Part shown: positions 50,101 to 59,195 of the stretch, one piece after another
Position numbering within the stretch: position 1 is the first letter of the stretch
Layout: the number at the start of each line of letters is the position of its first letter
Assembly: GCA_022824265.1 (NCBI GenBank)
Contig: JAJEAG010000094.1
Coordinates: 1-62,693, forward strand
DNA from: Candidatus Poribacteria bacterium
Lineage (GTDB): Bacteria; Poribacteria; WGA-4E; WGA-3G
Length of the DNA stretch: 62,693 nt
Direction: 5' to 3'
The notes under the pieces: generated by a model
Databases searched by the model: none
What the model was told of the DNA's origin: nothing
The model's input: the letters and a program-made list of their open reading frames with translations, nothing else
Program-made: the position numbers and the translations under genes

Positions 50101-50526
50101 ATGCAAAAAACATGCACAACAATTCAGATTACCATAGTATTCGTACTCATTACTTTAACGGGATGTGCCTCATACAAAACTGCCAGAGTACAAGATTATA
50201 ATCAGTTCGCTGTAAAGACTGCACAAGCAGGACTCTGGAATGAAGCAATATTTCGTTGGAATCAGATTATTTCTATCGACCCAGACAACGCTGCTGCACA
50301 TAACAACTTGGGAGTTGGTTACGAGGCACTCGGAAGGATAGAGGAAGCGAAATCAGCATATCAACGCGCTACCGAACTTAACCCCGACAGTAAATACTAC
50401 CGTATTAATTACCGTAGATGCAGGCTACATATTCGTCGCAGTGGTACCGAAACTAATGAAACAGAACCTGAATCCACCGATCAACCAATAGAAAACACAT
50501 CTGGGAATCATTCTGATGAACAATAA
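50101..50526 (+). CDS. TPR-containing lipoprotein
   Basis: A 141-aa product counted from ATG 50101 (ATG 50089 is also possible). The signal peptide ends in a lipobox, LTLTGC, so it is probably lipid-anchored. Residues about 45-110 hold tetratricopeptide repeats (AHNNLGVGYEALGRIEEAKS; YQRATELNPDSKYYRINY). The tail is acidic and Thr-rich. AGGATGGATAAC precedes the ATG. Its last 11 bases overlap the next lipoprotein gene; with the OM barrel protein that follows they may form an envelope-associated unit. Confidence 0.8.
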   Translation: MQKTCTTIQITIVFVLITLTGCASYKTARVQDYNQFAVKTAQAGLWNEAIFRWNQIISIDPDNAAAHNNLGVGYEALGRIEEAKSAYQRATELNPDSKYYRINYRRCRLHIRRSGTETNETEPESTDQPIENTSGNHSDEQ

Positions 50527-51289
50527 ATTAAAACCACTCATTCAACAGTTTCCACAACAAAGGATACGTCTAAATCAACACATAATTACATGTGTTATGC
50601 TTATTATGGCATTGACAATATCTGCTTGTGGTAATAAGGTGGCACGCGTTCCTATTCCGATTAAAGTGCAATCCGAGATTGACATTGGCACTTATTCAAA
50701 CTTTGCTGTGTTGCCGTTTGTAATTGAGAAAAGTAGCACCAAGTTAGATAAAATTCCTGTTGAAATTGGTCCCGAAATTGCCCAAATATTAAGGAGCAAT
50801 TTAACGCGTCAGAAACATTTTAAAGTCGTCAATAAGCAAGAAACTGAACGGTTGATGACTGGAGAACAAGTTGAAGAAGAATTGCTTGCAGACACAAAAC
50901 GTTTGAGCGAATTAGGTCAGTATTTTGAGGTGAAGGGTATTATAGTCGGAAGTTACCGGTTTTATACTGATACCCGTCCCCGACGTTATTATGGGGAACG
51001 ATATTCATATAATCAACAAAGGTATGTGATGGACTATCAGGATTATATGCAGAAAACCTATCTACTGTCACTTCGGGTAATGATAATTGATGTTGATACT
51101 GGAAATATTATCTGGGATGAGGATTATATTCAACAGGCAGCAGAGGCACACAGTCTCGGTTCATTCGTTTTCGCGCAAATAGCACCAAAAGAAACAACAT
51201 TAAGAGAACTGAGCAGACGCGCTGTGTCCGATTTTACACGGGAAATATCACCGCATTATGAAGAAGAAGACCGATTTCTTATGCGATAG
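50516..51289 (+). CDS. lipoprotein with CsgG-like fold
   Basis: A 257-aa protein. The signal peptide (hydrophobic stretch about residues 20-36) ends in ISACG, a lipobox. The rest resembles CsgG/FlgT-like or DUF4136-type secretion or assembly lipoproteins: SNFAVLPFVIE, ILRSNLTRQKHFKVVNKQET, VKGIIVGSYRFYTDTR and VMIIDVDTGNIIWDEDY. It probably sits in the outer membrane or periplasm. The start overlaps the TPR gene by 11 bp, so translation may be coupled. Specific function unknown. Confidence 0.75.
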   Translation: MNNKLKPLIQQFPQQRIRLNQHIITCVMLIMALTISACGNKVARVPIPIKVQSEIDIGTYSNFAVLPFVIEKSSTKLDKIPVEIGPEIAQILRSNLTRQKHFKVVNKQETERLMTGEQVEEELLADTKRLSELGQYFEVKGIIVGSYRFYTDTRPRRYYGERYSYNQQRYVMDYQDYMQKTYLLSLRVMIIDVDTGNIIWDEDYIQQAAEAHSLGSFVFAQIAPKETTLRELSRRAVSDFTREISPHYEEEDRFLMR

Positions 51290-51392
51290 ATCTATCCGTA
51301 TGAAAGTCTACATGATATTTACGTTGTCTTAATAATGAAATACCGAATTTAGAATTCTATTCGTGATGACAACAAACACAAAGGGTAAACAG

Positions 51393-54305
51393 ATGCGTAA
51401 ACAAAAAAACACCCTCCATAAAAATACTATAGGTCATAACAACATCGCGCGATTTTTTCTTTGCTTTTGTTTGATAATATTTATTTCATCAAACGTATTT
51501 GCACAAGGGTTTGGTAAAAACAAGATTACTACCAAACGTTTTGATTGGCACGTACACCGCACCGAACACTTTGATATTCACTATTATCCAAGTGAAGCGA
51601 AACTTGTACCAGTCATGGCTGCAATCGCTGAAGAAGCGTATGAAAAGCATAGCGAAGACTTTGAACATGAACTTGAAGATAGAACACCTCTTATACTATA
51701 CAAATCACACAGAGATTTTCAGGAAACGAACGTCATTCTTCAAGAGTTACATGAAGGCATTGGAGGATTTGCGGAACTTTTTAAACACCGCATTGTTATA
51801 CCTTTTACTGGCTCACTTGAAGCTTTCCGTGAAGTAATTTATCATGAGCTCATCCATATCTTTCAATATGATATACTTTATCAGAAACCGCATGCAAGTA
51901 TCTATAGTGGAGAGTTTCTCTATTCTCCACCTATCTGGTTTATGGAAGGAATGGCGGATTATTTTGCTGAAGATAATGATGCTATCGGTGAAATGGTGTT
52001 ACGGGATGCAAGTTTCAACAACAATATTGTTCCACTGACACAATTACAGAATTTTAATCGGCTTAGTTCACCTTACCTTGGTTATAAGATGGGACAGTTA
52101 GCCGTTGGATATCTTGTCCAGACTTACGGACGTGAAAAAATCGCTGAAATTCTGCGAGGATTACGGCAGAGTCGAACCAAGGATATAGACCATGTATTCA
52201 AAAATGTCTTGAGTGTAAGTCTTAAAGAGTTTGATAAAGGATATCGTCAGATGGTACGTAAACGATATTGGCCCCTGATAGAGGATAAGGAGTTGCCAAG
52301 CATCGTTGCACGGAAACTAACCGAACAATCACGATTTTCTCACAATATAAAACCTGTTTGGTCTCCGAGTGGTGATCTCATTGCTTATATCACCGCAAAT
52401 GATGGTTTTTTAGAAATCGTCCTGATGTCAGCAAAAACCGGAGAAAAACTGAATCGTATTACCAAACGTTTCTTCCGCAATAAATATGAGGAAATTAGAA
52501 CCGACTCCAGCGGTTCTGATCAAAGTCTGGCATGGTCACCTGATGGTGATCACATTGCCTTTATCGGTAAACATAGAGATGCAAATTATCTTGTAGAAGT
52601 CAATATCCTTACACATAAGCTGACACATTATGTTAAGCTTGATTTTGATACTGCAAACTCACCAAATTACGATAGCATAGGTAAACGTGTTGTTTTCTCC
52701 GCACTTAAAGAAGGTCAAACAGACCTATATATTATTGAACTGGAAAATGAAGCAATCAAACGATTAACTCAAGATCCCTACAATGACACACATCCATCTT
52801 GGCATCCAACTAAAAATGCAATCATCTACGCTTCAGAACGCGAACATAAAAACCGACTTGTCTTAATTGATATTGATCAACAAACAGAACAGATACTCAC
52901 AGATAGTACATTAAACGCAATTAGTCCTGTTTGGACATCCAACGGTGAATCTGTGTTGTTTTGTGCTGACCTGCACGGTGTGTATGACGCATACACACTC
53001 AACCTTAATGACCGACAGATGACACGTCTCACGAATCTGATAACGGGTTGTTTCAACCCCACTTTTTCACCCGATGAGAATCGACTGCTGTTTAGTGCGT
53101 ATGATAATGGGAAATATGATATTTGTGTCATGGAATCCGATAACATTCTTGAGGAGAAAGTTGAGATCGCTCCGGTAGAAACCCAACCTGTTGCAATTCT
53201 TTTAGATTCTGATATTGCTGAACCAAACTATAGAATAGCGAAACGAAAGTACAGCACAAGATCCTCTTTCCAATTGGACGCAATATTCCCTGAATTTAGT
53301 TATGGTGCAGATGGACTACTTCGAAGCCAAATCCAATTAAGTGCAAGCGATATGTTGGGTAATCACCGTGTCGGACTAAGTGTGATTAATCAAACAGGTG
53401 GGTACCTTATTCCCGACTTTATCGCGCAATACGGGTTTTTGACGCATCGTGCTGATGTTGGCGCGGTTATTTTTAATTATCATCAATACCATTTACTTGG
53501 TTCAATACGCAATCAACGTGGTATTTTACAACGTGTCACAGGTGCTGGTGGGTATATGAGCTATCCATTCGACAGATATCATCGGTTAGATCTACAGTAT
53601 TCAATGTATACGACACCATTTTCCTATAATTTTCAAACGCGCGATCCTTTTAATTATTATGACCGTGGACTTCTTTCTATTGGATCCATGGCTTTTGTTG
53701 GAGATGATACGATGTGGCGAGAATGGGCACCCTACAGTGGCACGCGTTACCGTTTTGAAATTGAACGGTCGTTCCCAACGTTTGGAAGCCAATTAACACT
53801 TACGAATGTCGTATTTGATTTCCGAAACTATTTCGGTTTAGGGAGACGTACAACTATTGCTACCCGATTCTTACTTGGTGGAAGTTTCGGTACAGATAAA
53901 TCCCTATTTTATCTCGGTGGAATTGATACGCTTCGCGGGTATAACTACGAAGACTTGGTCGGATCCCGTATCGGACTGTTCAACGTAGAGTTTCGCATTC
54001 CGTTCATAGATGTCCTATATTTCGGTTGGCCCATTCGTTGGTCAATCGGAGGTATCGGTGGTATTCTTTTTGCTGATTTTGGCGGAACATGGTCTGATTT
54101 ACAATACGGTCCCGATAATCCATACAATATGTTTGACCGTGAAGGTCTTCGTATTCGGCTTGATGATCTAAAAGGTTCTGTAGGTGTCGGACTAAGACTA
54201 CGGCTTGGTCTGTTATCCTTAGATTTCGCCGCAGCACGGCACACCGATTTAAGAAGCGTCAAACCCGGTTTCAAATACCATTTCGGTTTAGGACAAGCAT
54301 TTTAG
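51393..54305 (+). CDS. peptidase MA-like, TolB-propeller and BamA-like barrel fusion
   Basis: A 970-aa exported protein. After a signal peptide (residues about 19-37, ending NVFAQG), a peptidase MA-like domain shows HELIH (HExxH) at about residue 153. A beta-propeller of WD40/TolB type repeats (WSPSGDLIAY, AWSPDGDHIAF, FSPDENRLLFSA) follows at about 310-580. The last 330 residues resemble a BamA/TamA-like outer membrane barrel (GSFGTDKSLFYLGGIDTLRGY is the conserved L6-type region with RGY). The frame opens at 51363; ATG at 51393 behind AAGGGTAAAC gives a proper signal peptide. It may take part in outer-membrane assembly or proteolysis. Confidence 0.85.
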   Translation: MRKQKNTLHKNTIGHNNIARFFLCFCLIIFISSNVFAQGFGKNKITTKRFDWHVHRTEHFDIHYYPSEAKLVPVMAAIAEEAYEKHSEDFEHELEDRTPLILYKSHRDFQETNVILQELHEGIGGFAELFKHRIVIPFTGSLEAFREVIYHELIHIFQYDILYQKPHASIYSGEFLYSPPIWFMEGMADYFAEDNDAIGEMVLRDASFNNNIVPLTQLQNFNRLSSPYLGYKMGQLAVGYLVQTYGREKIAEILRGLRQSRTKDIDHVFKNVLSVSLKEFDKGYRQMVRKRYWPLIEDKELPSIVARKLTEQSRFSHNIKPVWSPSGDLIAYITANDGFLEIVLMSAKTGEKLNRITKRFFRNKYEEIRTDSSGSDQSLAWSPDGDHIAFIGKHRDANYLVEVNILTHKLTHYVKLDFDTANSPNYDSIGKRVVFSALKEGQTDLYIIELENEAIKRLTQDPYNDTHPSWHPTKNAIIYASEREHKNRLVLIDIDQQTEQILTDSTLNAISPVWTSNGESVLFCADLHGVYDAYTLNLNDRQMTRLTNLITGCFNPTFSPDENRLLFSAYDNGKYDICVMESDNILEEKVEIAPVETQPVAILLDSDIAEPNYRIAKRKYSTRSSFQLDAIFPEFSYGADGLLRSQIQLSASDMLGNHRVGLSVINQTGGYLIPDFIAQYGFLTHRADVGAVIFNYHQYHLLGSIRNQRGILQRVTGAGGYMSYPFDRYHRLDLQYSMYTTPFSYNFQTRDPFNYYDRGLLSIGSMAFVGDDTMWREWAPYSGTRYRFEIERSFPTFGSQLTLTNVVFDFRNYFGLGRRTTIATRFLLGGSFGTDKSLFYLGGIDTLRGYNYEDLVGSRIGLFNVEFRIPFIDVLYFGWPIRWSIGGIGGILFADFGGTWSDLQYGPDNPYNMFDREGLRIRLDDLKGSVGVGLRLRLGLLSLDFAAARHTDLRSVKPGFKYHFGLGQAF

Positions 54306-54387
54306 ATATAGCTGCGGCATATAAGGTCTCACATACAAAATAATGAAGAAGTCGGACTAAATCATATATTCCAGACAAGGAGTAACA

Positions 54388-57300
54388 ATGGAATCAAGAA
54401 TGAAACGTTTTGTCATCTCTATAGGGGTATTAGCAGTCCTCGGTGGAGCATTTGCAGCTTGGATCAATATATTCCCAGATTTATTATGGTTCAAGATGGT
54501 GCAATATCCCAACATTTACACCAAAATCCTTACAACAAAAATCTTAGTTGGTGTTATCGTTGGCGTGGCATACCTAATAATCCTTTTGGTTAATCTGTTT
54601 ATAGTTTATAAACTAACACCCGCCCAACTCAGTCCAGCTTTCCTCGGTGGAACTGAATTCACTGGTGGAGAAACCAATACCCGTAAGATGATATATGGAG
54701 GACTCACGCTCATTGCAATCCTGTTTAGTATATTGATGGGGTATACCGCAATTGATCGTTGGGAAGTCTTTTTACGGTATACGCACGCAGAAGATCTGAA
54801 TTTCCAGTCTGCTACACCAATAGTAGTTGAAGATAATATTGCTTCAAACGAAGTCACTGTTTCAACTTTAGAACTTCAAGCAAAAAAGATTAAGGTTGGT
54901 GATCAGGTAAGAGTTCATGTTGATGGGAATGACCCAATAACTGTCCAAGTCGAAGAGGTAATCACAAGAAGTCTTGAACAGGAGGGAAAACAGATAACGA
55001 TACCGGTTGGTCTACGTTTTGATTCTGAGGTTCAGATTGAAAGTGGACAAACAGCTTATTTTACATCTGCGGCACGCGACCCAATTTTTGATCAAGAAGT
55101 ATCTTATTATGTTTTCAAAATGCCTTTAGAACGATATATCATCGGCACATTCTTCGGTATCTTTTTCTTAGTAACGATTTTTGCAATAATCATCTATTTT
55201 TTCCACGGTTTGATCACAGGTGAAACAAACCAACTAAGGTTTCAACCCCCAGCGAGTGTGAAAGCACATCTGTTCACTTTAGCAGCGTTGACGCTGCTAT
55301 TCCGTGCATGGAACTACCGTTTTGTTATGTTTGATCTGTTATATACATCAAATGATGTAGTGCGTGGAGGTGGTGGATATGCTGCAATAAACGCCCGACT
55401 ACCAATCCTATGGATTATGTTAGTAATCACCATTTTGTGTGCCATTGTTTTTATAATAGGCATTTTCCTACGACGCAATACTATTGTTTTCACAGGATTT
55501 ATTGTATTCATAGTTGCTGGTTTCCTTGGACAGTTATATCCAAGACTTGTTCAGACCTACCGTGTTGAACCTAACAAACAGGTATTAGAACAAAGTTACA
55601 TTAACTATAACATCAAGGCAACACTCAATGCATATGGATTAGAAATCAACACTGTGACCGAAGAAGAATACCCGCTAACAAAGCAACTCTCCTATGCTGA
55701 CATAACGAGTCCTGAGAATGAACCAGTTCTCAATAGTATCCGTCTTTGGGATTGGCGTCCCTTGCGCAGAACATTCCGCCAACTGCAAGAACTACGATCA
55801 CAATACGATTTCTTTGATGTTGATATTGATAGGTACAAGGTCAATGACGATATTCAACAAGTGATGCTATCCGCACGTGAACTAAACATCAATGAACTCC
55901 CACCAGCCGTCAGAAATGATTGGTATAAACAAACCTATACATATACGCACGGCTATGGAGCAGTTGTCAGTCCTGTAAACGAAATAGTGAACGGTAATCC
56001 AAATATGTTCATTAGAGGATTACCCCCAATTGAGTATGAAGACCGATGGCCTCATAGGTTTAACGCAGACCCGGGGCCACGCATTTACTACGGTGAGCGG
56101 ACCGACAGATACGTCATTGTTCACCCACAACGCACAGAATTAAAACTTGAATTTGACTATCCACAAGAAGGTCAACAGTATGTTGACTACGCTTACCAAG
56201 GTAATGGAGGTGTTCAACTTTCTTCTTTCTGGCGTAAACTGGTCTACATGCTCAAGTTTAATAATGAGATTAAATTTATCTTACCTGGTGAAATTAAATC
56301 TACAAGTAAAGTGCTCTATGATCGAAATATCAAAAGGCGGATTCACAAAATTGCTCCTTTCTTACGTTATGACGGAGATCCTTATGCTGTTATTCATAAT
56401 GGAAGACTTGTTTGGATGATTGATGCGTATACTATCACTCATCGATATCCATATTCCGTTTCAATGAAAGAGTTTATTCAGCAAAGAAGACAACAGGGTC
56501 CCATGAACCAACGGGATGGTCAACCGTGGGGAAACTACATCCGAAATTCAGTTAAGGTAGTCGTTGATGCTTATGATGGGGCAGTTGATTTTTACCTCAT
56601 TGAACAGGTACAAGATCCGATTGTTGAATGTTACCGTAAGATATTCCCGTCCCTTTTTAAACCATTTAATGATATGCCTGCTGACTTAAAAGCGCATATC
56701 CGTTACCCAACTACGATGTTTCTCATCCAATCACGAGTCTATCAAGATTACCACATGAAAGATCCGATAACATTTTATGCTGGTGAAGACCAATGGGAAA
56801 TCGGTACAGAACTTTACGACAATACAGACGCACAAAGCAGACAAGTCACTACGCCGACACAGCAAGTCAGTCCTCTTACACCCCAAAGTATAGTAGAGAA
56901 GAACTTACCGAGTAATGTACAACCAGTTGAACCGTACTATGTTATCTTACGTCTGCCAGGGGAAGAAAAACCTGAATTCATGCTGATGTTGCCGTATACA
57001 CCTCGGAACAAACCAAATCTTATCGCATGGCTTTCCGCGCGATGTGATTTACCGCAGTACGGTCAGCTTCTCGTCTACCGATTTCCTAAGAGGGAATTGG
57101 TCTCCGGTCCAATGCAGGTTGAAAACTTTATTAGTCAGAAACCAGAGATTTCACAGCAAATCAGTCTATGGAACACGCAAGGCACACGTGTTCTACGCGG
57201 CAACCTACTAATTATGCCGATGAACAGTGCGCTTCTATATATTGAACCCATTTATATCCAGTCTGAAGATGAGAAAACAGCTATCCCTGAACTAAGACGT

Positions 57301-57612
57301 GTCGTTGTCGGTTATGAAGAAGAAGATAACCTTCATGTCGTGTGGGGAGAAAGTCTTGATGATGCACTCAGAGAGATGTTCGTAAATACTTTGGGTTCAC
57401 AAAGCGATCTCTCTGCTACAATAGACGGTACTGTTGAAATAACTGAACAACCGCAAGTTGCGGCATCGGTGCGCGGGTTAATAGAACAGGCGGTCGGTTA
57501 CATCAATAGCGCAAAAAATGCACAACGTAACGGTAATTGGGCAGAGTACGGACGGAATCTTCAACTCTTAGAGAATACATTGAAACAACTTGAAGAAAAT
57601 GTACAAGAGTAA
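54388..57612 (+). CDS. UPF0182 family membrane protein
   Basis: A 1074-aa protein of the UPF0182 (COG1615) family. The N-terminal third has about seven membrane segments (for example VISIGVLAVLGGAFAAWINI near residue 8, GVIVGVAYLIILLVNLFIVY, and TFFGIFFLVTIFAIIIYFFH near 255), followed by a large extramembrane region with SIRLWDWRPLRRTFRQLQEL, YAVIHNGRLVWMIDAYT and IKRRIH-type segments. Function unknown in the family. A region of about 85 residues between the fourth and fifth membrane segments (about 155-235) forms an insert with beta strands. CAAGGAG precedes the ATG. It is the last large gene before the small UGA-containing gene. Confidence 0.9.
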   Translation: MESRMKRFVISIGVLAVLGGAFAAWINIFPDLLWFKMVQYPNIYTKILTTKILVGVIVGVAYLIILLVNLFIVYKLTPAQLSPAFLGGTEFTGGETNTRKMIYGGLTLIAILFSILMGYTAIDRWEVFLRYTHAEDLNFQSATPIVVEDNIASNEVTVSTLELQAKKIKVGDQVRVHVDGNDPITVQVEEVITRSLEQEGKQITIPVGLRFDSEVQIESGQTAYFTSAARDPIFDQEVSYYVFKMPLERYIIGTFFGIFFLVTIFAIIIYFFHGLITGETNQLRFQPPASVKAHLFTLAALTLLFRAWNYRFVMFDLLYTSNDVVRGGGGYAAINARLPILWIMLVITILCAIVFIIGIFLRRNTIVFTGFIVFIVAGFLGQLYPRLVQTYRVEPNKQVLEQSYINYNIKATLNAYGLEINTVTEEEYPLTKQLSYADITSPENEPVLNSIRLWDWRPLRRTFRQLQELRSQYDFFDVDIDRYKVNDDIQQVMLSARELNINELPPAVRNDWYKQTYTYTHGYGAVVSPVNEIVNGNPNMFIRGLPPIEYEDRWPHRFNADPGPRIYYGERTDRYVIVHPQRTELKLEFDYPQEGQQYVDYAYQGNGGVQLSSFWRKLVYMLKFNNEIKFILPGEIKSTSKVLYDRNIKRRIHKIAPFLRYDGDPYAVIHNGRLVWMIDAYTITHRYPYSVSMKEFIQQRRQQGPMNQRDGQPWGNYIRNSVKVVVDAYDGAVDFYLIEQVQDPIVECYRKIFPSLFKPFNDMPADLKAHIRYPTTMFLIQSRVYQDYHMKDPITFYAGEDQWEIGTELYDNTDAQSRQVTTPTQQVSPLTPQSIVEKNLPSNVQPVEPYYVILRLPGEEKPEFMLMLPYTPRNKPNLIAWLSARCDLPQYGQLLVYRFPKRELVSGPMQVENFISQKPEISQQISLWNTQGTRVLRGNLLIMPMNSALLYIEPIYIQSEDEKTAIPELRRVVVGYEEEDNLHVVWGESLDDALREMFVNTLGSQSDLSATIDGTVEITEQPQVAASVRGLIEQAVGYINSAKNAQRNGNWAEYGRNLQLLENTLKQLEENVQE

Positions 57613-57635
57613 TATAATATCTAAAGATATTATAT
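57612..57635. repeat. perfect AT-rich palindrome behind UPF0182 gene
   Basis: ATATAATATCT (57612-57622), AA, AGATATTATAT (57625-57635): an 11-bp perfect stem starting at the last base of the UPF0182 stop codon. It may terminate that transcript or serve as an operator for the small gene starting at 57671. Confidence 0.5.
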
Positions 57636-57670
57636 AGTCAATAATGATTTATACGAAGGAGGTGAATCAG

Positions 57671-57916
57671 ATGTCTCTTGATTGGAAACCACGTCACAGG
57701 GATATGATTATAGGTGGAATTCCTTGGCTTGCAAGAATTACCGATAAAGCGAATGCAAAACTACAAGGAATAATCGGTGAATACATATACCCGTGACCGC
57801 AGGACAAAATGTTCCTGGAGGAACATAACATTTCTGCTGACGAATTTGTTGAAATGGTAGAGAACAATCCATCAGATGATGAGATGATTGCTGCCATGAA
57901 GAAATTGAATAGTTAA
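57671..57916 (+). CDS. DUF5069 family protein, predicted selenoprotein (UGA codon 42)
   Basis: Read through the in-frame TGA at 57794-57796, this is an 81-aa DUF5069 protein. Before the TGA: WKPRHRDMIIGGIPWLARIT then GIIGEYIYP. After it: PQDKMFLEEHNISADEFVEM. In relatives I recall, the motif reads GEYIYPCP with a Cys; here that Cys is replaced by the UGA (YIYP-Sec-PQD). AAGGAGGTGA, a near-perfect Shine-Dalgarno sequence, lies 5 nt before the ATG. A perfect 7-bp hairpin follows the UGA at 57809-57826. Family function is unknown. The coding parts on both sides remain intact, which argues against a decayed gene. A sequencing error or recent nonsense mutation is the alternative. Confidence 0.85.
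57794..57826 (+). promoter_or_regulatory. predicted SECIS element in DUF5069 gene
   Basis: UGA (57794-57796), 12 nt, then a 7-bp perfect stem ATGTTCC (57809-57815) / GGAACAT (57820-57826) with loop TGGA, G at the second position. The distance and stem length nearly equal those of the element at 15202-15236. Confidence 0.74.
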
Positions 57917-58055
57917 TATTAACTATATTATCTAAGGTGTAGAATTAATAGTTTTCGGTGGGCAGCCAGTCAACCGAAAACATATTGTAATAGTTTCAAC
58001 AGTGTGTTTATGTGCGCGTATTCAAACATATATCGCGCATTGGAGATAGTTTTCA

Positions 58056-59120
58056 TTGAAACTAAAAGAATTACGCGATGAAATAAATAGTATAGATGAT
58101 CAACTCCTAAACCTTCTTCAGAAACGTGCGGAGATTTCCAAGAAGGTAGGTTCATTAAAGGCGGATTCAGGTGCGGAAGTACATGTTCCACATCGTGAGC
58201 ACCAAATACTTAATCGTCTCAAAAAACAGAACCACGGTATATATCCTGAAAATTCGATTGAGAAGATTTGGACTGAGATTTTCAATGCTTCACGAGGTGT
58301 GCAAACTCCAAATAGAGTTGCTTTTCTTGGACCACAAGGCAGTTTCGGACACACAGCAAGTCTATCGTTTTTCGGTGTTCATGCTGAAATGATTCCAATA
58401 ACACCACAGGTTGATATCTTTACAGAAGTAGAAACAGAACGTGCCGATTTTGGTGTTGTTGCAATACAAAATTCAGTTTTCGGGACCGTTCGAGATGTTT
58501 TAGAACGATTCCAACATACATCTCTGAATATCTGCGCGGAGATATTCCAACCTATACAACACAATCTAATCTCAAAATCCCAAATCCCTGAGGTTCAACG
58601 TATCTATTCGCACAGTCAATCCTTTGCACAATGTAGATTGTGGTTGACTAAGTTTATGAAATCCGTTGAACAGGTAGAAGTGGTGAGTACGTCTGAGGCG
58701 GCACAACGTGCAGCAAATGAGCCAAATTCCGCAGCTATCGCAAGTAAACTTGCAAGTGAGATCTACGAAGTTCCTGTGTTAGTTGCCTCTATCATGGATG
58801 AACCTAATAATACAACACGTTTCCTTGTTATAGGGGAACAAATTGTTGGAAAAAGTGGTTATGATTGCACCTCTATCTTCTTCGCAGTTGAAGACAAGGT
58901 TGGCGCATTGTACGAAGTATTAGAAGTCTTAGAAAAGCATGATTTGAGCCTAAGTTATATAGAATCACTCCCTTCCAAAACCAAATCTTGGGAATATATC
59001 TTTTTTGCGGATATTGAAGGTCATATTGATGATGACAACGTAAATTCTGTTATTGAACATCTTGAGAAGATATGCCGTGATGTCAGGATTCTCGGTTCTT
59101 ATCCTCGCGGCACAAAATAA
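58056..59120 (+). CDS. pheA: bifunctional chorismate mutase/prephenate dehydratase
   Basis: A 354-aa P-protein of phenylalanine synthesis. Residues 1-85 are an AroQ-type chorismate mutase (LKELRDEINSIDDQLLNLLQ; KRAEISKKVG). The prephenate dehydratase domain covers about 90-265 (VAFLGPQGSFGHTASLSFF; the conserved TTRFLVIG in NNTTRFLVIGEQ). A C-terminal ACT domain, about 270-350 (SYIESLPSKTKSWEYIFFAD), binds phenylalanine for feedback inhibition. The start is TTG at 58056, with GGAG about 10 nt before it; no ATG fits. The order of domains is standard. Confidence 0.95.
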   Translation: MKLKELRDEINSIDDQLLNLLQKRAEISKKVGSLKADSGAEVHVPHREHQILNRLKKQNHGIYPENSIEKIWTEIFNASRGVQTPNRVAFLGPQGSFGHTASLSFFGVHAEMIPITPQVDIFTEVETERADFGVVAIQNSVFGTVRDVLERFQHTSLNICAEIFQPIQHNLISKSQIPEVQRIYSHSQSFAQCRLWLTKFMKSVEQVEVVSTSEAAQRAANEPNSAAIASKLASEIYEVPVLVASIMDEPNNTTRFLVIGEQIVGKSGYDCTSIFFAVEDKVGALYEVLEVLEKHDLSLSYIESLPSKTKSWEYIFFADIEGHIDDDNVNSVIEHLEKICRDVRILGSYPRGTK

Positions 59121-59195
59121 CATTACCAGTACACCGTAAAATGCCTTTCAGTATTCTCTATTATACAATTCTTCATAATTCCTAAATAGAGAACA

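Noticed and set aside
57794-57796. A changed genetic code with UGA read as Trp or Gly
   Set aside because: UGA serves as a normal stop in other genes here (e.g. 16853-16855), and both in-frame UGAs sit at Cys positions, not Trp or Gly positions.
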